A stretch of 64,000 nucleotides of DNA from positions 129,001-193,000 of the forward strand of contig CP110972.1 in NCBI GenBank assembly GCA_028869255.1. Direction: 5' to 3'. Both the position numbers and the translations under genes were made by a program. Each line of letters opens with the position of its first letter. Position 1 is the stretch's first letter. Positions 51,901 through 64,000 of this stretch are shown here, in pieces. Origin of the DNA: Pseudomonas poae. Its GTDB lineage: Bacteria > Pseudomonadota > Gammaproteobacteria > Pseudomonadales > Pseudomonadaceae. The notes below the pieces were generated by a model. It did not search any database and was not told where the DNA came from. It was given only the letters and a program-made list of their open reading frames with translations.

Positions 51901-53595
51901 CAGCCAGCCGTTGACCTCTTTCACATAGCGCACCTGGAAGTAGCCGGCGGTGCTGCCCTGGCGCAGGTAGATGTAGGTCTTGGCGCTGAATGTCTCGATG
52001 ATGCCGCTGCGTGCGCCCGTGCCTTCACGGGTACTTTCGGTGATCTCGGTGCGCAGCGATTTCAGGAAGGTGTCTTCTTCGGCAAGTGCAGGCACGCGTT
52101 CCGGGGCGATGCTGTGTAGCTGCGCTAACTCGGCGTCGTTCACGGTATTCGCGGCCAGCTGCTCGTCGGTGGCGATGGTGTCACTGGCCTGGGTTATTTC
52201 CGGCAGGCGCTCGCCGGTCTTGAGGAAGGTGGCATTGAACAGGGTATCGATGGCTGCGAGGATCGCGCCACTCACCCCGGCCTTGCGCTCGGCGCAAGTC
52301 TTGCCGTTGACCGCCTGGTCGATGTTCAGCCCGACATTGGCAATGCCCGCGCCCACCACGGCCAGCGCCACCGGCCAGCCGACCGCCGCCAGCGGGCCGA
52401 ATGTGCGGCCAAAGGCATTGAGGTAACCGATCCAGAGTTTTTTTCGCAGCTCGCCGTTGGAATGCATCATGAAAACAGCGTCACTGAGCATGCGCGCGTG
52501 GATGGCATCGCGCAGGTGGGTGAACGGGTCGTCGGTCACCCAGGCGTCCTGCCCTTCGAGCAGTGAGTGGTCGTGGTTTTTCCAGGCGTTGAACAACAGG
52601 TCCAGCAGGTGGTTGAGGCCGATGTTTTCCATCTTGGGCTCGTGAAACACCTTGCTCAGCAGGTCCGGAATCGGGAAGGCGGCAAGCAGCCATTCCTGGG
52701 TGGTGGTCAGCGCGGCAGTGTCTTGCATGATGTCGTGATCGGCGACCTGGAAATGCGCCAGAAAACGCTGGCGGTGTTCGGGTTGCTCGATCTGCGACAA
52801 CACCCACCAATGCAGGTCCTCTACCCGGTTCAACACATGAAAGCCGTAAAGCTCGCCGGGCACATAGAGAATTTGCCGTTGAGCCTTATCGACGATGCTG
52901 AGGATATCGCTGGCCACATAGCTGCCGATTTTCAGGCGCCTGATTCGCAGCGCCTGGGAGGGCTGGATGGGCTCATCGAGCATCTGGCGGCTTACGGGCC
53001 AACTGACGTTGCAGGCGGCAGCCTTGACCACGGTACGAAAGTTCTCGTCGGACAGGCGTCCCGCTTCGCGATCTTCGATGGCTTTGGCCAGGAAGGTGCA
53101 TTTGGCCAAGGTTCGGAATGCGCTGCCCTGCCGGCTCCAGAATGCCGCCGCAGCGGTTTTGAAATGGTCGGCAAAATTGAACGCCCAGAAGGCTTTCAGC
53201 ACCTGGCTGCCGTACAGCTTGACCTCGTTGGTCTGATCATAAGTACCGACTTCGGGCCCGGCCGTGTAGAAGCCGCAGTCGTTGTCGAGCATGTCGGCGT
53301 TGTCTTGATCGTGCACGGTGAAGCGGGTGATCACCAATTGCGTCAGGGTCATGGAGCCGTGGGGGTGCTCGATGTGCTCCCAACCGGTGAAGGTCTGCGG
53401 GTTGCTCTGCGAGGAATGAAAGCGGTGCCAGTAGACCTGCTCCGGCTCCAGGTCGATGGCGTGGTCCGCGAGGATTTTTTTGGCGAAGCGCGTCGCCATT
53501 TCATCCATGTCCGGGCAGGCCTCCACCAGGGCGGGCACCAGCCCTTTGAGGGCGGCAGCGTCGGCGGCGTTGGGCAGGGGGGATGCGTCTTGCAT
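48978..53595 (-). pseudogene. Dermonecrotic-type/membrane-targeted effector toxin with two tandem RRSP/ChaN-like domains (two frameshifts)
   Basis: As written the gene lies in three frames (53595-51463, 51439-49982, 50006-48978). Adding one base at the A run 51567-51572 and one at the G run 50030-50034 joins them into a single 1539-aa protein. The N-terminal about 600 residues resemble the dermonecrotic toxin domain of large Pseudomonas toxins, with a hydrophobic stretch (GWPVALAVVGAGIANVGLN). Two similar modules follow. Each has a linker with VRYVKEVNGWLIIDPQNPW or HWAIVDPVNPNAF, PVRLN, GLKGG and AYDVP, then an RRSP (Ras/Rap1-specific peptidase)/TIKI-ChaN-type domain. Module 1 keeps GENHSS (Glu-x-His, 51447-51455) and GDSHANTYEG (His at 51026-51028). 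In module 2 these are GERSGG and NPMMTNTYRA. The ATG at 53595 follows AAGGAAGAAC. Secretion is unknown, as no signal peptide is visible. Confidence 0.82.
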
Positions 53596-53687
53596 GATGT
53601 TCTTCCTTGGGTCGCGTAATGTCGCGATGACTATCCCAAGGCGGGCGGGGCGGGGCTGCCGGGCCGGCAACCCGGCGGTTGTCGGAG

Positions 53688-54393
53688 TCAGCGGCGGGCA
53701 ATGTCCGAAAAGTAAAACTTATCCAGCGTATGCCGCGACTCGGTGTATTCGAACTGCCGGCCATCCTGCAAAAACGTCTGGTTACTCACCACGATCACGT
53801 GGCTTTGCCCCTCAAGGTCGAGGTGTGCCTGGTCGTCCTTGCTGCGGGGCAGGGCTTCGATGGTGCGCTGGGCGTAGCTGATCTGCAGTTGCAGGGTCTG
53901 TTCGATAAACGCGTAGATCGACTGCTCGGCAATCGCCTGGTCCAGGCCCGGAATCACCTCGGCGACGAAGTGGTTGATGTCGAGGATCACCCGTTTGCCG
54001 CCAATTCGCCGTACCCGTTTGATGCGCGTGATCAGAGTGCCGGGCTCGGCCTCGATGTGTTGCAGCAGGTTGCCTTCCAGCGGGAATTGGCTGAATTCGA
54101 CCACTTCGGTGCGTACGTCGTCGCCTAAATCGGCGTGGGTTTCGTGGAAGCTGACGATGCCGCCCAGTTGAAATTCAATCGGGTTGGGCGACAGCACGAA
54201 GGTGCCCTTGCCGTGGATTTTTTTGCGCGAACCCTCGCTCCTGCAATTGCTCGATGGCCCGACGTACGGTGCCGCGGCTGGCCTGATAGGCGTCCATCAG
54301 TTCGGTTTCGGAGGGTAGGCGCGTACCGCGTTGCAGGCGTTCAGTGGTGATGCTGGCAAGCAGATCCGTATAGATCTGGTTGTATTTGCTCAT
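53688..54393 (-). pseudogene. treR: Trehalose operon repressor TreR (GntR family), one-base insertion
   Basis: TreR is a GntR/UTRA-type repressor expected to bind trehalose-6-phosphate and control the divergent PTS operon. The winged helix (MSKYNQIYTDLLASITTERL, LPSETELMDAYQASRGTVRRAIEQL) is in one frame, ending at 54175 after an off-frame tail. The UTRA domain (LSPNPIEFQLGGIVSFHE to FYFSDIARR) is in another. A run of seven A (minus strand; plus-strand T run 54218-54224) is one base too long. Removing one A joins them as AQKIHGKGTFVLSPNPI, giving 234 aa, a normal length. Probably a sequencing error, though a real mutation would derepress the operon. Confidence 0.9.
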
Positions 54394-54524
54394 GGGGATG
54401 GCTCTGTGCCTTTGCGTTCAGGCAGGAACCTTAGTGTCACAGGTGGGGTTTGTCCATTGGGCTTACGGAGAACGCTCCTCTGCAGGAGCCGGCTTGCAGG
54501 CCCCTGCAGGAAATAAACTTTTGC

Positions 54525-54567
54525 AACTCGTCTGTACGAGTTGTTGCTTTAACTCGTACAGACGAGT
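54525..54567. promoter_or_regulatory. Two probable TreR operators (mirror-image palindromes)
   Basis: ACTCGTCTGTACGAGT (54526-54541) and ACTCGTACAGACGAGT (54552-54567) are exact reverse complements of each other, and each is itself a 6-4-6 palindrome. Their centres are 26 bp apart in the treR-treB intergenic region, about 66 to 107 bases before treB. This is a strong candidate GntR-type operator pair. Confidence 0.75.
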
Positions 54568-54632
54568 ACGTTTGCCCTCGGCGTGCTGCCAATGACTGCC
54601 CCCCAATAAAAAAATCAAAGTGGAAAACAAGC

Positions 54633-56075
54633 ATGAGCCACGACTATTCGACGATCGCCCGCGAGATTCTCGAGAACCTCGGGGGCAGCGACAACCTTGA
54701 GCAAGCTGCCCACTGCGTAACCCGCCTGCGCCTGGCGCTCAAGGACCCGAGCCTGGTCAACGCCAGTGCGTTGAACCAGGTGGATCTGGTCAAGGGCTCG
54801 TTCTTTACCGGCGGTTTGTTCCAGGTGGTGATCGGCCCCGGCGAAGTGGAAAAGGTTTACGCCGCCCTGCGCGAACAGACCGGCCTTGCCGCCGCCACCA
54901 TCGCCGACGTGAAGAAGAAGGGCGCCGACAAGACCAACGCCATGCAGCGCCTGGTACGGGTGTTTTCCGATGTGTTTATGCCGATCCTGCCCGCGCTGAT
55001 CATTGCCGGCTTGCTGATGGGCATCAACAACCTGATGGGCGCCAAGGGCATGTTCATCGAGGGCAAGACGCTGCTGGAGGCCTACCCGAACCTGGACGGC
55101 CTGTGGAGCCTGATCAACCTGATGGCCAACACCTCGTTTGTGTTCCTGCCGGCGCTGGTGGGCTGGTCGGCGGCCAAGCGCTTTGGCGGCAGTGAAATCC
55201 TCGGCATCGTGCTCGGCCTGATGCTGGTGCACCCGGACCTGCTCAACGCCTGGAACTACGGCAAGGCGGTGGCCGGGCTCGACGGCCAGAGCCTGCCGTA
55301 CTTCGATATTTTCGGCTGGTTCAAGATTGAAAAAGTCGGCTACCAGGGGCAGATCCTGCCGATCCTGATGGCCGCCTACGTGATGAGCGTGATCGAGAAA
55401 TGGCTGCGGGCGCGCGTACCGAATGCGATTCAGCTGTTGGTTGTGCCGATCACCACCATCGTGGTCACCGGCGTGCTGGCCCTGGCGATCATTGGCCCGG
55501 TCACCCGTCACCTCGGCATCCTGATCACCGAGGGCGTGGTCACCCTGTTTGACCTGGCGCCGATGGTCGGCGGGGCGATTTTCGGCCTGCTGTATGCGCC
55601 GCTGGTGATCACCGGCATGCACCACATGTTCCTCGCCGTGGACCTGCAACTGATCTCCACCCAGGGCGGCACGTTTATCTGGCCGATGATCGTCATGTCC
55701 AACCTGGCCCAGGGCAGCGCCGCGCTCGGCGTGTTCTACATGACCCGCAATGCGCGGGACAAAAGCATGGCCTCGACCTCGGCGATATCCGCGTATTTCG
55801 GCATCACCGAGCCGGCCATGTTCGGCGTGAACCTGCGCTTCAAGTTCCCGTTCTATGCCGCGCTGCTGGGCTCGGCGCTGGGCAGCATTTTCCTGTCGCT
55901 GAACAAGGTCACGGCCTCGGCCATCGGTGTCGGCGGCTTGCCGGCGTTTATCTCAATCCTTCCACAGTACATCCCGGTGTTCGTGATCGGGATGGTCATC
56001 GCGATTGTGGTGCCGTTTGTTCTGACCTGTGCGTTGAGCATGAAGATTGTTCGGCCGGGTTATCGGGTCGCGTGA
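54633..56075 (+). CDS. treB: PTS trehalose transporter subunit IIBC
   Basis: TreB imports trehalose and phosphorylates it to trehalose-6-phosphate. The 480-aa protein has an N-terminal IIB domain with the phospho-cysteine C28 (QAAHCVTRLRLAL). The IIC membrane domain has about ten helices (VFMPILPALIIAGLLMGI to FVIGMVIAIVVPFVLTC), with the GITEPAMFGVNLRFKFP substrate motif. It lacks its own IIA, which fits the EIIA in the fusion protein downstream. The ATG at 54633 is the family start; the open frame extends into the regulatory region and is not coding there. Confidence 0.96.
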   Translation: MSHDYSTIAREILENLGGSDNLEQAAHCVTRLRLALKDPSLVNASALNQVDLVKGSFFTGGLFQVVIGPGEVEKVYAALREQTGLAAATIADVKKKGADKTNAMQRLVRVFSDVFMPILPALIIAGLLMGINNLMGAKGMFIEGKTLLEAYPNLDGLWSLINLMANTSFVFLPALVGWSAAKRFGGSEILGIVLGLMLVHPDLLNAWNYGKAVAGLDGQSLPYFDIFGWFKIEKVGYQGQILPILMAAYVMSVIEKWLRARVPNAIQLLVVPITTIVVTGVLALAIIGPVTRHLGILITEGVVTLFDLAPMVGGAIFGLLYAPLVITGMHHMFLAVDLQLISTQGGTFIWPMIVMSNLAQGSAALGVFYMTRNARDKSMASTSAISAYFGITEPAMFGVNLRFKFPFYAALLGSALGSIFLSLNKVTASAIGVGGLPAFISILPQYIPVFVIGMVIAIVVPFVLTCALSMKIVRPGYRVA

Positions 56076-56082
56076 TCGGCCG

Positions 56083-56109
56083 CCATCGCCGGCAAGCCAG
56101 CTCCCACAG
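56083..56109. repeat. Single REP element between treB and treC
   Basis: CCATCGCCGGCAAGCCAGCTCCCACA is one REP arm of the CTGGCTTGCC subtype. It lies inside the operon and could affect mRNA stability. Confidence 0.75.
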
Positions 56110-56140
56110 TTGATCGCATTTCAAATTGAAGGAAACCTCC

Positions 56141-59066
<2,926 letters not shown>

Positions 59067-59077
59067 CGCGGGCTTGA

Positions 59078-59166
59078 TGTGGGCGCCGGGCTTGCCCGCG
59101 ATGCTGGCGACTCGGTGTCTCGGTAAGACCAAGGCGATGCTATCGCAGGCAAGCCAGCTCCCACAT
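59078..59166. repeat. REPIN with mixed arms
   Basis: The left arm is of the CCGGGCTTGCCCGCG type and the right arm of the CAGGCAAGCCAGCTCCCAC type, so two REP subtypes are paired. Confidence 0.8.
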
Positions 59167-59218
59167 TGGATCGTCGTGCGCCCAATGATTTTTACAGAAC
59201 ACAACAACAGGTGAAGTC

Positions 59219-61726
59219 ATGACCACAACTCAATCCCTGGAACTGCTGGCGCCTCTGTCCGGGGTGCTGCTGGCGCTGGATCAAGTGCCCGACCCGGTGT
59301 TTTCCAGCCGTCTGATCGGCGACGGCCTGTGCATCGATCCCACCTCGCAGACCCTCTGCGCGCCACTGGCCGGTGTGATCAGCACTATCCAGGACAGTGG
59401 GCATGCGGTCAGCATCACCGACGACAATGGCGTCCAGGTGCTGATGCACATCGGCCTGGACACCGTGAACCTGGCGGGCAAGGGCTTCAGCCGGTTGGTC
59501 GAGGAAGGCCAGCGGGTGGAGGCCGGGCAAGCACTGATTGAGTTCGATGCCGACTACGTGGCGCTCAACGCACGGAGTTTACTGACCTTGGTGCTGGTGG
59601 TCAGTGGCGAGCCGTTCACCGCGTTGGCCAATGGCGTGGTGGAGCTGGGCCAGCCGTTGTTGCGGGTGGCTCCCGGTGGTGGGGTTGACGAAGTGGCCGA
59701 AGAGGAGGGCGATGCCCTGTTCTCCAAGCCGCTGACCCTGCCCAACGCCAATGGGTTGCACGCCCGCCCGGCGGCGGTATTTGCCCAGGCGGCGAAAGGT
59801 TTTAGCGCGAGCATTTACCTGCACAAACAAACCCAGAGCGCCAACGCCAAATCGCTGGTGGCGATCATGGCGCTGCAAACCGTGCAGGGCGACACCCTGC
59901 AAGTCAGTGCGGCGGGGGAGGATGCCGACGTGGCGATCCAGACACTGGTCGCGCTGTTGGCCGAGGGCTGCGGCGAGGCGGTAGCGGCACCGGCCATGGC
60001 GGCCGAGCCTGTCGCGTCGTCGACGACAGTGCTGCGTGGCGTGTGTGCATCGCCAGGCTCGGCGTTTGGCCAGGTGGTTCAAGTGGCCGAGCCTGTGCTG
60101 ACGATCACGGAGCAAGGCACCGGCGAACCTGCCGAGCGTGCCGCATTGGAACGTGGCCTGCTGGCAGCAACCGAGGCCCTGCAAGCCCTGCAAGCCAAGG
60201 CGGCCGGCAGTGCCCAGGCGCAGATTTTTCGCGCCCACCAGGAACTGCTTGAAGACCCGACGTTGCTGGAGCCCGCCCACCGCTTGCTGGCCGAAGGCAA
60301 AAGCGCCGCCTTTGCCTGGAACGCTGCCACGGTGGCTACCGCCCAACTGTTTCAAGGTTCGGGCAATGCGCTGCTCGCCGAGCGTGCGGCGGACCTGGCC
60401 GACGTCGGCCAGCGCGTGCTCAAACTGATCCTTGGCATTCAGGACAGCGCCTGGGATTTGCCCGAGCGCGCAATCCTGATCGCCGAGCAACTGACCCCGT
60501 CGCAAACCGCCGGCCTGGATAAGCACAAGGTACTCGGTTTTGTCACCGTCGGCGGCGGCGCCACCAGCCACGTCGCGATCCTCGCCCGGGCCCTGGGGTT
60601 GCCGGCGATCTGTGGCGTGCCGGGCGAGGTGCTGACGCTGGCCAACGGCAAGCAGGTATTGCTCGATGCCGACAACGGCGAGCTGCACCTGGAGCCGAAC
60701 CTGGCGGAAATCGAGCTACTGGAGGAAGCACGCCAGCAGCAAGTTCTGCAACGCCGGCGTGACGTCGCGCAAGCGGCACTGCCCGCCGTCACCCGCGACG
60801 GCCATCATGTGGAGGTCACGGCCAACGTCGCCTCGTTGCAGGAGGTGGAACACGCCCTGACCCTGGGCGGCGAAGGCGTCGGCCTGCTGCGTTCGGAGTT
60901 TCTCTACCTGGACCGCAACCGCGCGCCGAGCCCTGAGGAGCAGGCGACGACCTACAGCGCCATCGCCCGTGCCCTGGGCAGCGAGCGCAATCTGGTGGTG
61001 CGCACCCTGGATGTGGGCGGCGACAAACCGCTGGCGTATGTGCCGATGGACAGCGAGAGCAACCCGTTCCTCGGTTTGCGCGGTATTCGCCTGTGCCTGG
61101 AGCGCCCGGCGCTGTTGCGTGAACAGTTTCGCGCCATCCTCGCCAGCGCCGGGTTGGCGCGGTTGCATATCATGTTGCCGATGGTCAGCCTGTTGTCGGA
61201 GCTGCACCTGGCGCGCCAGATGCTGCAGGAGGAAGCGCTGGCGCTGGGGCTCAAAACGCTGCCGAAACTGGGGATCATGATCGAGGTGCCGTCCGCCGCC
61301 TTGATGGCGGATGTCTTCGCCCCGCATGTGGATTTCTTCTCCATCGGCACCAATGACCTGACCCAATACACCTTGGCCATGGACCGCGACCACCCACGCC
61401 TGGCCAGCCAGGCCGACAGCTTGCACCCGGCGGTTCTGCGCCTGGTCGCCACCACGGTTCAGGCCGCCCACGCCCATGGCAAGTGGGTGGGCGTGTGCGG
61501 CGCGTTGGCGTCCGAAGCGCTGGCGGTGCCGGTGTTGATCGGGCTGGGGGTGGATGAGCTGTCGGTCAGCGTGCCGTTGATCCCGACCATCAAGGCCCGC
61601 GTGCGCGAGCTGGAGCTGGCCGACTGCCAGGCCCTCGCCCGCCAAGTGCTGGGCCTGGAAGAAGCCGGTCAGGTACGCGAGGCGTTACGTAACTATCAAA
61701 CAGCTACCGTTGTGCTGGAGAACTGA
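59219..61726 (+). CDS. Multiphosphoryl transfer protein: EIIA(Glc)-HPr-EI fusion
   Basis: This 835-aa PTS energy-coupling fusion lets the trehalose system run from phosphoenolpyruvate by itself. Domain 1 (about 5-150) is glucose-type EIIA with H77 (VLMHIGLDT) and H62 (SGHAVSI). Domain 2 (about 168-255) is HPr with H181 in NGLHARPAAVF. Domain 3 (about 270-835) is enzyme I with H451 in GGGATSHVAILARALGLPAI, the substrate site VRTLDVGGDKPLAYVP and GVCGALASEALAVPVLIGLG. The EIIA would supply TreB, which has none of its own. Confidence 0.96.
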   Translation: MTTTQSLELLAPLSGVLLALDQVPDPVFSSRLIGDGLCIDPTSQTLCAPLAGVISTIQDSGHAVSITDDNGVQVLMHIGLDTVNLAGKGFSRLVEEGQRVEAGQALIEFDADYVALNARSLLTLVLVVSGEPFTALANGVVELGQPLLRVAPGGGVDEVAEEEGDALFSKPLTLPNANGLHARPAAVFAQAAKGFSASIYLHKQTQSANAKSLVAIMALQTVQGDTLQVSAAGEDADVAIQTLVALLAEGCGEAVAAPAMAAEPVASSTTVLRGVCASPGSAFGQVVQVAEPVLTITEQGTGEPAERAALERGLLAATEALQALQAKAAGSAQAQIFRAHQELLEDPTLLEPAHRLLAEGKSAAFAWNAATVATAQLFQGSGNALLAERAADLADVGQRVLKLILGIQDSAWDLPERAILIAEQLTPSQTAGLDKHKVLGFVTVGGGATSHVAILARALGLPAICGVPGEVLTLANGKQVLLDADNGELHLEPNLAEIELLEEARQQQVLQRRRDVAQAALPAVTRDGHHVEVTANVASLQEVEHALTLGGEGVGLLRSEFLYLDRNRAPSPEEQATTYSAIARALGSERNLVVRTLDVGGDKPLAYVPMDSESNPFLGLRGIRLCLERPALLREQFRAILASAGLARLHIMLPMVSLLSELHLARQMLQEEALALGLKTLPKLGIMIEVPSAALMADVFAPHVDFFSIGTNDLTQYTLAMDRDHPRLASQADSLHPAVLRLVATTVQAAHAHGKWVGVCGALASEALAVPVLIGLGVDELSVSVPLIPTIKARVRELELADCQALARQVLGLEEAGQVREALRNYQTATVVLEN

Positions 61727-61728
61727 GC

Positions 61729-62016
61729 ATGTTGGATAAATTAAAGCAGGCCTTCTGGAAAGCCCTGACTCCGGATCTGGTTGCCGAAACGGTTGAGGCG
61801 CCGACGCCGAGTCTGTTGTCAGCCGATGTACTGAGTGCCCTGGGCGGCGCGGATAACCTCACGTCACAACAGCGTGTGGCGCTGACGCGGGTGCGCGTGC
61901 AGTTGCGGGATGCGGGGCGTTTGGATCGGCCGGCGTTGAAAGCGGCGGGCGTGCCGGGGGTGATGGTGTTGGCGGGTGGGGTGGTGCATTTGATCACCGG
62001 CCTGCAGCCGGTCTAG
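61729..62016 (+). CDS. EIIB-like protein lacking the phospho-cysteine
   Basis: This 95-aa protein is like the glucose-type IIB domain: LGGADNLTSQQRVALTRVRV and GRLDRPALKAAGVPGVMVL align with the TreB IIB motif. Where TreB has HCVTR, this protein has VALTR, so the cysteine is replaced by Ala (residue 51) and phosphorylation cannot occur at that site. The gene begins 2 bp after the fusion protein and ends the operon. It may be a regulatory or structural relic. Confidence 0.75.
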   Translation: MLDKLKQAFWKALTPDLVAETVEAPTPSLLSADVLSALGGADNLTSQQRVALTRVRVQLRDAGRLDRPALKAAGVPGVMVLAGGVVHLITGLQPV

Positions 62017-62032
62017 AGATCAAATCAGATCA

Positions 62033-62125
62033 CTGTGGGAGCCGGGCTTGCCCGCGATGACGGTGTGTCTGGCGACCATTGTATCGACTGCCAGGCCGCT
62101 ATCGCGGGCAAGCCCGCTCCCACAG
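62033..62125. repeat. REPIN at the end of the trehalose operon
   Basis: CTGTGGGAGCCGGGCTTGCCCGCG and its inverse at 62100-62125 enclose a 50-bp spacer. Confidence 0.88.
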
Positions 62126-62150
62126 GGGGCTGGGGTGTTTGGGAGAATGT

Positions 62151-63848
<1,698 letters not shown>

Positions 63849-63899
63849 CTAGAATGCACGGCCTCAAAGCACACCCCCCTTCCCGAGGCTGTCCCGAAG

Positions 63900-64000
63900 A
63901 TGTTGATCCTGCGCGGCGCTCCTGCCCTTTCTGCCTTTCGCCACAGCAAACTCCTTGAGCAACTGAGCCAGAAGGTTCCAGCTGTTACAGGCCTGTATGC
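63900..64000 (+). CDS. purL: Phosphoribosylformylglycinamidine synthase, N-terminal fragment
   Basis: The reading frame from ATG 63900 gives [20 protein letters not shown], the well-known start of the large single-chain PurL of gammaproteobacteria, and continues past the window end. PurL makes FGAM from FGAR in purine synthesis. The order mltF-purL (divergent) is normal for Pseudomonas. Confidence 0.92.
   Translation, partial: MLILRGAPALSAFRHSKLLEQLSQKVPAVTGLY

Overview
The window looks like chromosomal DNA of a Pseudomonas of the P. fluorescens group. The evidence is the gene order (queA-tgt-yajC-secD-secF, suhB/trmJ/cysE, a complete isc operon, rlmN-pilF-rodZ-ispG-hisS-yfgM-bamB-der, guaB-guaA), the many REP/REPIN palindromes carrying a GTGGGAGC core, and high-GC codon usage throughout. 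No rRNA, CRISPR array or insertion-sequence transposase was seen. There is one tRNA gene, tRNA-Leu(CAA).

Bases 1-9000 are accessory in character. They hold the tail of a LysR regulator, a patch of inverted repeats, a Fur-controlled sigma/anti-sigma/TonB siderophore receptor cassette, and two unrelated tyrosine-recombinase loci (5128-6582 and 7416-8744). Between these is 0.8 kb of apparently non-coding DNA with DnaA-box-like words and strong hairpins. The second integrase lies against the 3' end of tRNA-Leu, the usual target of P4-type elements, but no cargo lies between the recombinases.

Bases 9100-33120 are core housekeeping: queuosine tRNA modification, Sec translocon accessories, a phosphatase, tRNA methylation, serine acetyltransferase, iron-sulfur assembly (iscRSUA-hscBA-fdx-iscX), ndk, and the rlmN-to-der run covering translation fidelity, type IV pili, cell shape, isoprenoids, histidyl-tRNA, outer-membrane assembly and ribosome maturation.

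Bases 33250-45240 hold a methionine-salvage aminotransferase/omega-amidase pair, leuA with a possible short leader peptide, an M23 peptidase and xseA, a divergent LysR/TauE pair, a small Cys-motif protein, and guaB-guaA. Bases 45350-48800 hold an autotransporter and a lipoprotein hydrolase.

Bases 48970-62020 are the most interesting part. A 1539-codon dermonecrotic-type toxin gene, now in three frames, carries two tandem domains of the RRSP/ChaN-TIKI type. The first keeps its GExH and GDSH motifs and the second has lost them. The toxin lies just downstream of treR and in the same direction. Divergent from treR is a full trehalose phosphotransferase operon (treB, treC, a sugar porin, an EIIA-HPr-EI fusion, and an EIIB-like protein without the phospho-cysteine). 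Two mirror-image palindromes between treR and treB are probable TreR operators. mltF and the start of purL close the window.

Five single-base indels in or beside short homopolymers break hscB, bamB, treR and the toxin (twice). Restoring one base at each gives full-length proteins. Because hscB and bamB are important genes, assembly error is the simplest explanation, but real mutation cannot be excluded from sequence alone.
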